Shown here: positions 1 to 8,062 of the stretch, piece by piece
Numbering within the stretch: position 1 is the first letter of the stretch
Layout: the number at the start of each line of letters is the position of its first letter
Origin: Streptomyces flavidovirens DSM 40150
GTDB taxonomy: Bacteria; Actinomycetota; Actinomycetes; Streptomycetales; Streptomycetaceae
Assembly: GCF_000429085.1 (NCBI RefSeq)
Contig: NZ_AUBE01000022.1
Location: forward strand, 1-64,000
Reading direction: 5' to 3'
Length of the DNA: 64,000 bases
Notes under the pieces: model-generated
The model's input: the letters and a program-made list of their open reading frames with translations, nothing else
Told to the model about the DNA's origin: nothing
Database searches by the model: none
Made by a program: the position numbers and the translations under genes

Positions 1-1
1 C

Positions 2-298
2 TACCGCCAGCACCTCGTCGAACATGCCGCCGCCCTCGGCATCGACATGGAAATCACCACCCGCACCCCCGGGACCAGGGGTTTCACCCCCATCCCGAAG
101 CGGTGGGCGGTCGAGCGGACCTACGGCTGGCTCATGCTCCACCGCCGCCTGGCCCGCGACTACGAAACCCACCCACACCGCTCCGAAGCCATGATCCACC
201 TCGCCATGACCGACCTCATGGCCCGCCGCCTCACCGGCGAGAACACCATCTCCTGGCGCGACCCGACACCAGCACATCAAAGCCGCATCCCAGGATGA
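2..298 (+). CDS. IS5-type transposase, C-terminal fragment (5' end outside window)
   Basis: The frame is open from base 2 to a TGA at 296-298 and gives the last 98 residues of a DDE transposase. Residues reading KRWAVERTYGWL followed by an HRRL segment are the usual catalytic-Glu region of IS5-family transposases of actinobacteria. The gene start lies off the window, so it cannot be judged whether the element is intact. Just after the stop, AGGATGAAAC occurs twice (292-301 and 305-314), which may mark the right end of the element. Family assignment rests on motif recognition only. Confidence 0.7.
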   Translation, partial: YRQHLVEHAAALGIDMEITTRTPGTRGFTPIPKRWAVERTYGWLMLHRRLARDYETHPHRSEAMIHLAMTDLMARRLTGENTISWRDPTPAHQSRIPG

Positions 299-1202
299 AA
301 CAACAGGATGAAACGACCTCTAAGGCACGGCAGCGCCACGGAGTGGCGCCGAGACGGGGGGCGAATCGATTAAGGGCAACGGTGTCATCCTCCGAGGGCC
401 CGCTCGGGGAAATGGCGCAGACCGAAGCTGGCGCCGCGCGGGGGATCCGTCTCGCCTCTACGTGGCGGCGGTCACCTGGTGGTCTACGGCCATCACCCCG
501 GCGGTATCGATCCGGTCATGGCGCGGAGGCCCCCGATGACGGTCCGGACGTCTCTCGTGCATTCTGACGTGCCTGAAGGCGAACCGCTCGATCAGCTCCT
601 GGGCCGTCCCCTCGACGGGCTTAGCCCTTTGGCAATTCGCCGCATCGTCACGGACGAAGAACGGGTTAGCGTGGCCGCCCACGCCACCTTGTTCCGTGCA
701 GAGGCTCGGCAACGCCTCCACCGGCCGATATCGCGGGGACAGGCGGCCGTAGTGGGTGGTGTCCCAGCGGTCGGTGTTGCGGTGGCCTGGAGGTCACATT
801 GCCGCGCACCTTGCCCGCGGCCAGGCCGACGACCAGCTTGCGCATGTCGGATCCCCACAACCCTTCACACGGCTCGCCCGCCAATGCCGGAGGACGGCAA
901 GCGCTGGGCCACCGAGACGGCATGGGGCCTCAGGAAGCGTCGGGCTACAACAGTCCCGGACCACTCCCCGCGTCCCCCTGATTGCTAGAAGGCAGCCCTG
1001 TCCTCCCTGACGATCCATCAGCAAAGTCAGCATTGGGTCAGCATTAGGTCTGCCAAACCCGCTTACAGACGACCACACTGTGGACCGTCGCCCGTCTGTG
1101 ACGGAGCCCCTGCCCGGAGGCAGTCAACCGATTCCGCTTATCGATCACGAGGATATGCACCGCCCCACCGGTCAGACACCCGGCGTTTCGCAACACCACA
1201 GG
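299..1202. other. Gene-poor region, probably decayed coding DNA
   Basis: No convincing intact gene is present. A minus-strand frame is open from just below a TGA at 794-796 down to a stop at 458-460. It lacks a ribosome binding site and matches no family I recognise, although its composition (runs such as TDRWDTTHYGR) looks protein-like rather than random. It sits next to a transposase end, so a degraded remnant of a gene cut by insertion or deletion is plausible. Nothing else was seen up to the pirin gene. Confidence 0.3.
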
Positions 1203-2168
1203 TCAGCGCACCCTTCCCCTCGGTTTCAGCGCCACGGGCGGGAGTTCAGGAGCTGGTAGGCGGACCCCCGCATAACCCTCCACTTCCCCGAAGCGGGAGC
1301 CCTTCACCCAGTCCTCGCGGGCCTCTGCGATATCCTCGTGGGACCGCCCGATGAAGTTCCACCACATGACGAGTTCCTCCTCGAAGGGTTCACCTCCCAG
1401 GAGCATCAGGCCCGCGTCGGAGTCGGCGCGCAGGGGGAGTTCGGTTCGGCCGCAGCCGAGGTAGAGCATCGAGCCGGGGAGTACGGGCACGCCGTCGACG
1501 TGCGCCTCGCCGGACATGGAGAGGACGGCGTACTCGAAGTCGGGGTCGAGCGGCAGGCGGGTCTCGGCGCCACGGGCCAGCGCGAGGTCCGCGCCGACGA
1601 TCGGCGTGTACGTCGTACCGGGCGACGCGGCGCCGTCGAGTGACCCGAGGATGACGGTGGCGGTGAGACCGGGCGCGGTGACGGCCGGGAGGTCCGCGTG
1701 GTGCTGGAAGTGCGGCTCGGTGTCGCGGTGGCCCTCGGGCAGGGCTACCCACAGTTGAGCGCCGTGCAGAAAGCGCGCGTGCGGTTCCGGGCTCTCCTCG
1801 GAGTGGCTGATCGCCCGGCCCGAGGTCATGAGGCCCAATTCGCGCGGCCGGATGGTCTGGAGGCTGCCCAGGCTGTCGCGGTGCAGGACTTCGCCCTCAT
1901 GGAGCCAGCTGACGGTCTGCAGACCGAAGTGGGGGTGCGGCGCGACCTGCATGCCGGGCTCGTCGGCGATGTCGTCGGGGCCGTAGTGGTCGACGAAACA
2001 CCACGCGCCAATCATGCGGCGGCCCAGGTTCGGCAGCAGCCTGCGGACCCGTGTCGACTCGCCGAGCTGAACCTTGCGGGCGGTGAGGAGTTCACGTACC
2101 GGCTCCGCCACGACGAAGCCTCGGCCGCCGCATACAGAGGGAACGGCCTGGCGCTCGAGATTGCTCAT
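1203..2168 (-). CDS. Pirin family protein
   Basis: A 321-residue bicupin protein of the pirin family. The N-terminal cupin carries the typical metal-site pattern (PHPHFGLQTV, then a later HSE), and the C-terminal half has the pirin_C fold with an FEEELVMWWNFIGRSHEDI segment close to the end. Pirins are mononuclear metal proteins; some show quercetin 2,3-dioxygenase activity and others act as regulatory cofactors, so the role here is open. I chose the ATG at 2168 (MSNLERQ) because conserved sequence begins there, although the frame is open further upstream. It is transcribed away from the TPR gene, with about 140 bp between the two starts. Confidence 0.85.
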   Translation of the reverse strand: MSNLERQAVPSVCGGRGFVVAEPVRELLTARKVQLGESTRVRRLLPNLGRRMIGAWCFVDHYGPDDIADEPGMQVAPHPHFGLQTVSWLHEGEVLHRDSLGSLQTIRPRELGLMTSGRAISHSEESPEPHARFLHGAQLWVALPEGHRDTEPHFQHHADLPAVTAPGLTATVILGSLDGAASPGTTYTPIVGADLALARGAETRLPLDPDFEYAVLSMSGEAHVDGVPVLPGSMLYLGCGRTELPLRADSDAGLMLLGGEPFEEELVMWWNFIGRSHEDIAEAREDWVKGSRFGEVEGYAGVRLPAPELPPVALKPRGRVR

Positions 2169-2309
2169 GGCGCCCAACCTATTCCTGTGCGCGGTTGGGC
2201 CGTCAGTGCTCCGGGCCGGTGAGGTAGACAAATGGTGGAATGTTCAATTACTTGGGTGCGTTGAGGTGGTGTGCGGGCCCGCCCTTGGAGCCGCCGACAG
2301 GAGGGTCCG

Positions 2310-2672
2310 ATGACCGGGCAGGCGAACGTGAACGACACCTACTACAGCCACGGCACCGCCGCCGACCGCTGGGCACGGGCGCACCTTTTCTTCGACGCCA
2401 AGGAGTACGACAAGGCCGCCCGCGTCCTGACCGGCCTGGTCGACGAGGTCCCCGAGCAGCTCGCGCCGCGCCTGCTGCTCGCCCGCTCGTACTACCACTC
2501 CGCCCAGCTGGGCAAAGCGGAGACCGAGCTGCGCTCCATCGTGGAGCGCAACCCGGTCGAGCACTACGCGCGGCTGATGCTGGGCCGCACATTGGAGCGG
2601 CAGGGCCGCGGCAGCGAGGCGGCGGCGCATCTGCGCTTGGCCGCCGCGCTGTCCGGAGACTTCCCCGACTAG
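2310..2672 (+). CDS. Tetratricopeptide repeat protein
   Basis: A 120-residue, all-helical protein. After about 15 residues it contains roughly three TPR-like helical pairs (segments around AHLFFDAKEYDKAARVL, RLLLARSYYHSAQLGKAE and YARLMLGRTLERQG). TPRs mediate protein-protein contacts; no partner is evident. The ATG at 2310 is preceded by a strong AGGAGG site (2300-2305). Its stop codon lies inside the palindrome CTAG (2669-2672) that also supplies the stop of the convergent ATPase gene, so the two genes overlap by 4 bp tail to tail. Confidence 0.85.
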   Translation: MTGQANVNDTYYSHGTAADRWARAHLFFDAKEYDKAARVLTGLVDEVPEQLAPRLLLARSYYHSAQLGKAETELRSIVERNPVEHYARLMLGRTLERQGRGSEAAAHLRLAAALSGDFPD

Positions 2673-3238
2673 GCGAGCGCGGGGACGCCGACGGGGACAG
2701 GAGTGGGTGCGGGGGTGGGAGTAGGGGTGAGGGTGGGGGTGGGTGCGTGGGCCGGTGCGGGGGACGGAGCCGTGGCGGGCTCCGGTGCGGGGGCCGGCTG
2801 GCCCTTGGCGTCGCCCACGCCCGGAACGGGCGGGCACGGCACCAGCGGGCTGTTGCGCGCGTCGGCCACGCGCCGCGTGAACCACACGACCTTGCCGTCG
2901 GCAGTGCCGCAGGTTCCCCAGCTGTCGCACAGCCGGGCGACAACGGCGAGGCCGCCCCCGCCCGCGGAGACGAGGCGCGGCATCGGAGGGCCGTTGTCGG
3001 CCACCGAAGCCGTGAGATGTCTGCCGGTCCAGCGCAGTTCGACCACGCACCGGTTGTCGTCGCCGACATGCCGGTGGACATTGGTCAGAAGTTCCTCGAC
3101 ACCCCTGCACACCGGCTGGATGTGCAGCTCGAGATTCCAGTGCCGCAGGTGTGCGGCCACAATGCGCCGGATCTGCGAGACGCGCTCCGCCGATACGTGC
3201 AGTTCGACCGCGTAATACCGGCCGCTGGGAAGTGTCAT
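2669..3238 (-). CDS. ATP-binding protein, anti-sigma regulatory factor type (HATPase_c)
   Basis: A 189-residue protein. Residues about 15-130 form a GHKL/HATPase domain of the RsbW/SpoIIAB type common in Streptomyces: the N-box region reads GVEELLTNVHRH, followed by VADNGPPMP and a Gly-rich GGGGLAVV lid. Such proteins bind anti-anti-sigma factors or act as serine kinases, but no partner gene is adjacent. The last 50 residues are a low-complexity Pro/Ala/Thr tail, which is unusual for the family. The ATG at 3238 fits the domain start. The 291 bp upstream, before the next gene, shows no clear feature. Confidence 0.8.
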   Translation of the reverse strand: MTLPSGRYYAVELHVSAERVSQIRRIVAAHLRHWNLELHIQPVCRGVEELLTNVHRHVGDDNRCVVELRWTGRHLTASVADNGPPMPRLVSAGGGGLAVVARLCDSWGTCGTADGKVVWFTRRVADARNSPLVPCPPVPGVGDAKGQPAPAPEPATAPSPAPAHAPTPTLTPTPTPAPTPVPVGVPALA

Positions 3239-3529
3239 GGCCGTGGCTCCTTACCGCGAGGCCCACATGCTTCACCTCGTTGCAGCAACGACCCCCGAAC
3301 ACGAAGAGTGAGCGATAGTCACCATTGGGTCATGGCCATCTTGGCTCCCGGAAGCGCGAACCGCAACCGGTGCGGCTCAAGGCCGGGGCGGCGCGGCTGA
3401 ATCCGTATGCCGTACAGCGGTTACTCCGACTGCCGGGCTCCGCCGACTTGCGCGACAGCGACAAATGGGGTTGTTTCGAAGAAAGTGCGGACGTGGTTTC
3501 TGTCTCCCCTGGTTTGGGGGTGAACCACT

Positions 3530-4852
3530 GTGCTGTTCACCGACCGCGCCGACGCGGGACAGCGGCTCGCGGTGGCCCTGCGGCACCTTGAGGGGGAAAA
3601 GCCCGTCGTGCTGGGCCTGCCACGGGGCGGAATTCCGGTGGCCTTCGAAGTGGCGCGGGCGCTCGGCGCCCCCCTGGATGTGGTCGTCGTACGCAAACTC
3701 GGTGTCCCGTACCACCGGGAGCTGGGCTTCGGCGCCATCGGCGAGGGCGGGGCACGGGTCATCAGCGACGACATCGTCCGCCGCAGCGGGGTCGGGCCCG
3801 ACGAGGTCGCGGCGGTCGAACGCGCCGAGGAGGCGGAGCTCGAACGGCGGGCGCTGCGGTTCCGCCGCGACCGGCCGCGGCTGCCGCTCGACGGGCGGAC
3901 GGTCGTCGTGGTCGACGACGGGATCGCGACCGGGGCCACGGCGGCGGCCGCGTGCGAGGTCGTACGGGCGCAGGGCGCGGCCCGCGTGGTACTGGCCGTT
4001 CCGGTGGCGGCGCCCGATGCCGTCGCCCGGCTGAGCAGTCAGGTGGACGACGTCGTGTGTCTGTCCGTGCCGCCCATGTTCCGCGCGGTCGGCGAGTGGT
4101 ACGAGAACTTCACGCAGACCTCCGACGAGGAAGTCGTCGCGCTGCTGGCACAGGCCGCCGGGCGGGCGGGGCACCCGGCCACGGAGGAGGTCGAGGTGGA
4201 CGCCGGCGGGGTCCGGCTCGCCGGCGATCTCACCATGCCCGAGGGCGCTGACGCGGTCGTGATGTTCGCCCACGGCTCGGGCAGCAGCCGCCACAGCCCG
4301 CGCAACCGGTCGGTGGCCACCGCCTTGAACCGCGCGGGACTCGGCACTCTGCTCTTCGACCTGCTCACGACCGCGGAGGAAGCCCGCCGGGCGAACGTCT
4401 TCGACATCGAAACCCTGGCCGGGCGGCTCGGGGACGCCACCCGCTGGCTGCGGCGGCGCGAGTCCGTCCCGATCGGCTACTTCGGGGCGAGCACCGGAGC
4501 GGCGGCAGCGCTGTGGGCCGCCGCGTCCGCCGCGTCCGCCGGTACGCAGCCGGACGCGTCCACGGGTACGGGCGTCGGCGCCGTCGTGTCGCGCGGCGGC
4601 CGGCCCGACCTGGCGCGGCCGCGACTGGGCGACGTACGCGCGCCCACGCTGCTCATCGTGGGCGGGCACGACACGCTGGTGCTCGACCTCAACCGGCAGG
4701 CCCAGGCGGAGCTGCGCTGTGAGAACCGCCTCGAAGTCGTCGCGGGTGCCACGCACTTGTTCGAGGAACCGGGGGCCCTGGAGGAGGTCGCCGACCTCGC
4801 TCGGGACTGGTTCGTCACGCATCTGGGGGCGGGGGCGGCGCGGGCCGGGTAG
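3530..4852 (+). CDS. Phosphoribosyltransferase / dienelactone hydrolase-like fusion
   Basis: A 440-residue two-domain protein. Residues 1-210 are a type I phosphoribosyltransferase domain with the PRPP loop VVVVDDGIATGATA around 125-138 and an early PRGG motif. Residues about 220-435 are an alpha/beta hydrolase of the dienelactone hydrolase type, with an oxyanion region FAHGSGSS near 246-253, nucleophile Ser321 in GASTGA, Asp382 in GGHD and His410 in GATHLF. The fusion recurs in actinobacteria, usually without an assigned substrate. Translation probably starts at GTG 3530 behind a G-rich site. The gene stands alone. Confidence 0.85.
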   Translation: MLFTDRADAGQRLAVALRHLEGEKPVVLGLPRGGIPVAFEVARALGAPLDVVVVRKLGVPYHRELGFGAIGEGGARVISDDIVRRSGVGPDEVAAVERAEEAELERRALRFRRDRPRLPLDGRTVVVVDDGIATGATAAAACEVVRAQGAARVVLAVPVAAPDAVARLSSQVDDVVCLSVPPMFRAVGEWYENFTQTSDEEVVALLAQAAGRAGHPATEEVEVDAGGVRLAGDLTMPEGADAVVMFAHGSGSSRHSPRNRSVATALNRAGLGTLLFDLLTTAEEARRANVFDIETLAGRLGDATRWLRRRESVPIGYFGASTGAAAALWAAASAASAGTQPDASTGTGVGAVVSRGGRPDLARPRLGDVRAPTLLIVGGHDTLVLDLNRQAQAELRCENRLEVVAGATHLFEEPGALEEVADLARDWFVTHLGAGAARAG

Positions 4853-4882
4853 CCGGGTTGCCGGCTACCGCATCACCTGGCG

Positions 4883-5710
4883 TTACGCCGTCAACACCAC
4901 TTTGCCCTCGGTCTCGCGCGCTTCCAGCGCGGCGTGCGCGTCAGCGGCCCGCTCCAGCGGAAACCGGGTGATCAGCGGGACGAGGCGGCCCGCCGCCGCC
5001 TCGTCCAGGGCCCGGGCAGCCAGTTCGCGCCGACCGCCGGCCGGGACCATATTCGGCCCGATCGCCCAGGTCGCCGTAAGCTGCCGCTCGACCAGGTCGC
5101 GCGTCGTGATCGCGGTCGGCTCCCCCGCGGCCCACCCGTGCAGCAGGAACCGCCCACCGGGGCCCAGCAGTTCCAGGGCCTGGCGGCCGAGCCGACCGCC
5201 CACGCCGTCGAGAACCACGCTCACCTCACGGCCGTCCAGCGCCTCACGGACGTGGGCGGGCCAGTCGGCGTCGCGGTAGTCGATGGCGATGCCGGCGCCG
5301 AGCGTACGGACGCGTCCCACCTTCGCGGGGCCTCCGGCCGCTCCCACGACGACGGCGCCGGCGTGGCGTGCCGCCTGCATGAACAGGCTGCCGAGGCCGC
5401 CTGCCGCCGACATCACCAACCCCACGTCGTGGGAGGTGAGTTGTGCTACCGCGAGCACGCCCTGGGCCGTGGCGCCGGTCGTGATCACCGCTACGGCGGC
5501 TTCGGCGTCCAGTCCGCCGGGCGTGACGGGGAGGGCCGGCGGCTCATGGGGGCCGACGGCGAGGCCGCGGCGCAGAGTGGTCTCGATCAGGTGAACTCCG
5601 CCGGGCTGTACGTCGATTCGCACCTCTCCTTCGGCCGGGACCGGCTCCGGGACCTCTTCGTAGGTCAGGTTCCCGGCGGGGCCGAAAGCGTGCAGCCGTA
5701 TCGCGTGCAT
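4883..5710 (-). CDS. Quinone oxidoreductase-like MDR protein with internal deletion
   Basis: A 275-residue zinc-independent medium-chain dehydrogenase/reductase. The N-terminal GroES-like part (MHAIRLHAFGPAG) and the Rossmann part (AAGGLGSLFMQAARHAGA) are both clear. Family members are about 320 residues. Here the chain jumps from PVTPG (about residue 64) directly to GLDAEAAVAV, so about 50 residues that normally carry the REVAG segment, the conserved GxRV turn and the GGYAE strand are missing in frame. The GroES fold can hardly be intact, so the protein is probably inactive or altered. It converges on the PRT/hydrolase gene with 30 bp between them. Confidence 0.75.
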   Translation of the reverse strand: MHAIRLHAFGPAGNLTYEEVPEPVPAEGEVRIDVQPGGVHLIETTLRRGLAVGPHEPPALPVTPGGLDAEAAVAVITTGATAQGVLAVAQLTSHDVGLVMSAAGGLGSLFMQAARHAGAVVVGAAGGPAKVGRVRTLGAGIAIDYRDADWPAHVREALDGREVSVVLDGVGGRLGRQALELLGPGGRFLLHGWAAGEPTAITTRDLVERQLTATWAIGPNMVPAGGRRELAARALDEAAAGRLVPLITRFPLERAADAHAALEARETEGKVVLTA

Positions 5711-5856
5711 GTCATACGCTCCTGAACTGGTTCTCCGGCGCGGAGTTGCCGGGGTCAGGGATCACGGTTGAACCTCAACCGCGCTTGGGGTCAAGAGAAC
5801 AGTTTCCGAGGGTCCCGGACTGTCCGTCCGGGCCGACGACGTTCCGGGAGCGAGAC

Positions 5857-6705
5857 GTGGCCGCATTCGAAATCGGCGTGGCGAGCGCCGACGACATCGC
5901 CCTGCTGGGCGACTGGGCCGACGCCGAAGGCTGGAATCCGGGCCTCGGCGACGGCTGCGCCTTCTTCGCCACCGACCCGCAGGGCTTCCTGATGGGCCGG
6001 CTCGACGGCGTGCCCGCGGCCTGCGTCTCGGTCGTGCGTTACGGCCCCGATTTCGGCTTCCTGGGCCTCTACATCACCCGCCCGCCGCTGCGCGGCCAGG
6101 GCTACGGCATCCAGCTTTGGCGGGCCGGGATGGCGCGCCTCGACGGGCGCAATGTCGGGCTCGACGGCGTGGTGGAACAGCAGGACAACTACCGCAAGTC
6201 CGGCTTCCGGTCCGCCTGGAACAACATCCGGTACGAAGGGATCCCGACCGGCGACGCCCCGGCGCCCGCCGGCGTCACCCTCGTGGACGCCCGGGCCCTG
6301 CCGTTCACGCGACTGGCCGCGTACGACCGCCGGTTCTTCCCGGCGGCCCGCGACCACTTCCTGGCGTCCTGGATCACCGCCCCCCAACGCACCGCGCTGG
6401 CGGCGGTCCGCGACGGGGAACTGCGGGGCTTCGCCGTCCTGCGCGCCTGCCGCGCGGCCTCGCGCATCGGCCCGCTCTACGCCGAGTCGCCCGAGGTGGC
6501 CGCCGCACTGGTCAGCGCACTCGGGGTCACGACCCCGGGCGAGCCGGTGGCGATCGACGTACCGGAGACCCACCCCGAAGCCGGGCGCCTCGTGGAACAG
6601 CTCGGCCTGACGCCTTCGTTCGAGACCGCACGGATGTACACGGGCCCCGTCCCGCCGATCGACCGCTCAGGCCTGTTCGGGATCACGAGCCCCGAACTGG
6701 GCTGA
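5857..6705 (+). CDS. GNAT family N-acetyltransferase (double domain)
   Basis: A 282-residue protein. The N-terminal GNAT domain has the acetyl-CoA loop around PPLRGQGYGIQLW preceded by the FLGLYITRP strand. The C-terminal half is a second, more diverged GNAT-like domain of the kind found in YitH/HolE-type proteins. Substrate is unknown. The GTG at 5857 is preferred because GGGAG lies 7 bases upstream and the conserved sequence (AAFEIGVASADDIALL) starts there; an upstream in-frame extension to 5746 has poor composition. It diverges from the shortened MDR gene. Confidence 0.8.
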   Translation: MAAFEIGVASADDIALLGDWADAEGWNPGLGDGCAFFATDPQGFLMGRLDGVPAACVSVVRYGPDFGFLGLYITRPPLRGQGYGIQLWRAGMARLDGRNVGLDGVVEQQDNYRKSGFRSAWNNIRYEGIPTGDAPAPAGVTLVDARALPFTRLAAYDRRFFPAARDHFLASWITAPQRTALAAVRDGELRGFAVLRACRAASRIGPLYAESPEVAAALVSALGVTTPGEPVAIDVPETHPEAGRLVEQLGLTPSFETARMYTGPVPPIDRSGLFGITSPELG

Positions 6706-6809
6706 CGCCCGTGCTTCCGGCGTACCGCCGCTCGACGGCACACCATGCGCGTGGCGGAGATTCTGCCGGGCGGTTTCGACCACGGGCGCGCTCTTCTCGC
6801 CGCCCGCCG

Positions 6810-7946
6810 TCATGAAGGGCGGCTCCCCTCTCGGCGGGCGTGGCCGGCCGGGGTGGCGCCCCCGGTCACGGCCGCAGCCGCGGCGTGGCACGCGCCGCGG
6901 CCGTCGGCGCGGGCGACGATCCGGCCCCCTTCGATACGGACGGCCGCCTCGGTGCCGTCGCTCACGGCCGGTACGCCGGCCGACCGCGCGAGGACTCCGG
7001 ACGCGTCGTACACCACTTGGAGTCGCGGCCACGCCGACGGCGGGAACGCCCGGCGCAGGCAGCCGCAGAGGCCGGCGACGGCCAGCCGGGCCAGCGGCAG
7101 CAGCTCGGCCGGTTCGCCGGTGACCAGAACGGCGGTGACCGTGGCCCCGGCGGGCGCTGCCCGTACCGCTTCCTCTGCCGCTTCGAGCCGGTGCAGCCCG
7201 AGGATCGCCACCACGCCGTCATCCGCCAGGCGCGCCGGTGTCCCGCGTACGGCGTCCGTCGCGGGCGGCGGGGACCAGGGCTCGTCGGCCGGGCGTGCGC
7301 GCGGGATGTAGGGCAGGTGCGGCGGGGGCCAGGCGTCGCGCAGGTCGAGGCCCGCCAGCCGCTCGCAGGCGCTGACGACGTTGAAGGGTTCGAGGAAGCC
7401 CGGCGCGGCGTCGGCCATCTGACTCGCGCCGTGCAGCGTCGTGAGGACGGCCTCCGCCGTACGCACCAGGCGGGCGGGCGGCGCACCGGACGGCCGCAGC
7501 TCCTCCAGGGCCAGGCCGAGCAGGATCGCGTCCAGCTTCATCAACTGCGCGAACGGCCGCCGGATCCGCTCCTCGGAAAGCACTTCGGACATCAGGTGTC
7601 TGCCCAGGCGGGGCGACCCGTGCCGGTCACCGGTGTCGGCGTCGACGAGCGGCAGCTCACCGGCCCAGGCGCGGGCGAGCGCGCCGAGTGCCTCGGGGGC
7701 GGTGCGGCCGGGCTCGGGGTGCCACGGCTCGTGGTCGCGCTCGGCGAGGTCGGCCAGTACGGCGAAGTACAGCGCCCGCTTGCCGGGGAAGTTGGAGTAC
7801 ACCGCACCGCGGGTCAGTCCGGCGCGCTCGGCGATGGCGTCCACCTTCGCTCCGGGGAAACCGCGTTCGGTGAACTCGTTCCTGGCCGCGTCGAGCACCC
7901 TGGCGCGGTTGTGCTCCTGCAGCTCCGCCCTGCTGAGCCGGCCCAT
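6810..7946 (-). CDS. TetR/AcrR-type regulator with thioredoxin-like C-terminal domain
   Basis: A 378-residue protein, much longer than the usual 190-230 of TetR regulators. Residues about 10-57 are the TetR helix-turn-helix (AGLTRGAVYSNFPGKRALY), followed by the helical ligand-binding part to about 210. Residues about 235-355 form an extra alpha/beta domain whose order of strands (VVAILGL, TVTAVLVTGEP, LQVVYDASGVLARSAGV, GGRIVARADG) resembles a thioredoxin/peroxiredoxin fold with no clear active-site CxxC. ATG 7946 is preferred over an upstream GTG-rich extension. It diverges from a clpX paralog, with palindromes between the two starts, and is probably autoregulatory. Confidence 0.8.
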   Translation of the reverse strand: MGRLSRAELQEHNRARVLDAARNEFTERGFPGAKVDAIAERAGLTRGAVYSNFPGKRALYFAVLADLAERDHEPWHPEPGRTAPEALGALARAWAGELPLVDADTGDRHGSPRLGRHLMSEVLSEERIRRPFAQLMKLDAILLGLALEELRPSGAPPARLVRTAEAVLTTLHGASQMADAAPGFLEPFNVVSACERLAGLDLRDAWPPPHLPYIPRARPADEPWSPPPATDAVRGTPARLADDGVVAILGLHRLEAAEEAVRAAPAGATVTAVLVTGEPAELLPLARLAVAGLCGCLRRAFPPSAWPRLQVVYDASGVLARSAGVPAVSDGTEAAVRIEGGRIVARADGRGACHAAAAAVTGGATPAGHARREGSRPS

Positions 7947-7999
7947 GGTCCTCACTTGCCTGCGCGTTGCCGTCCGTGTCGGTTCAAGATACCGTCGGG

Positions 8000-8039
8000 C
8001 ATTCAAATGCTCACGTCATATGGTTTGAACATTCGAATG
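8000..8039. promoter_or_regulatory. Paired palindromic operator between tetR-like gene and clpX paralog
   Basis: CATTCAAATG (8000-8009) and the perfect 10-bp palindrome CATTCGAATG (8030-8039) occur 30 bp apart, about three helical turns, between divergent starts at 7946 and 8063. The second copy ends 23 bp before the clpX-like start. Spacing and symmetry suit binding by the TetR-type dimer encoded on the left. The AT content is well above the surroundings. Confidence 0.6.
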
Positions 8040-8062
8040 CGGATGAGTGAGGGCGTTTCCGA

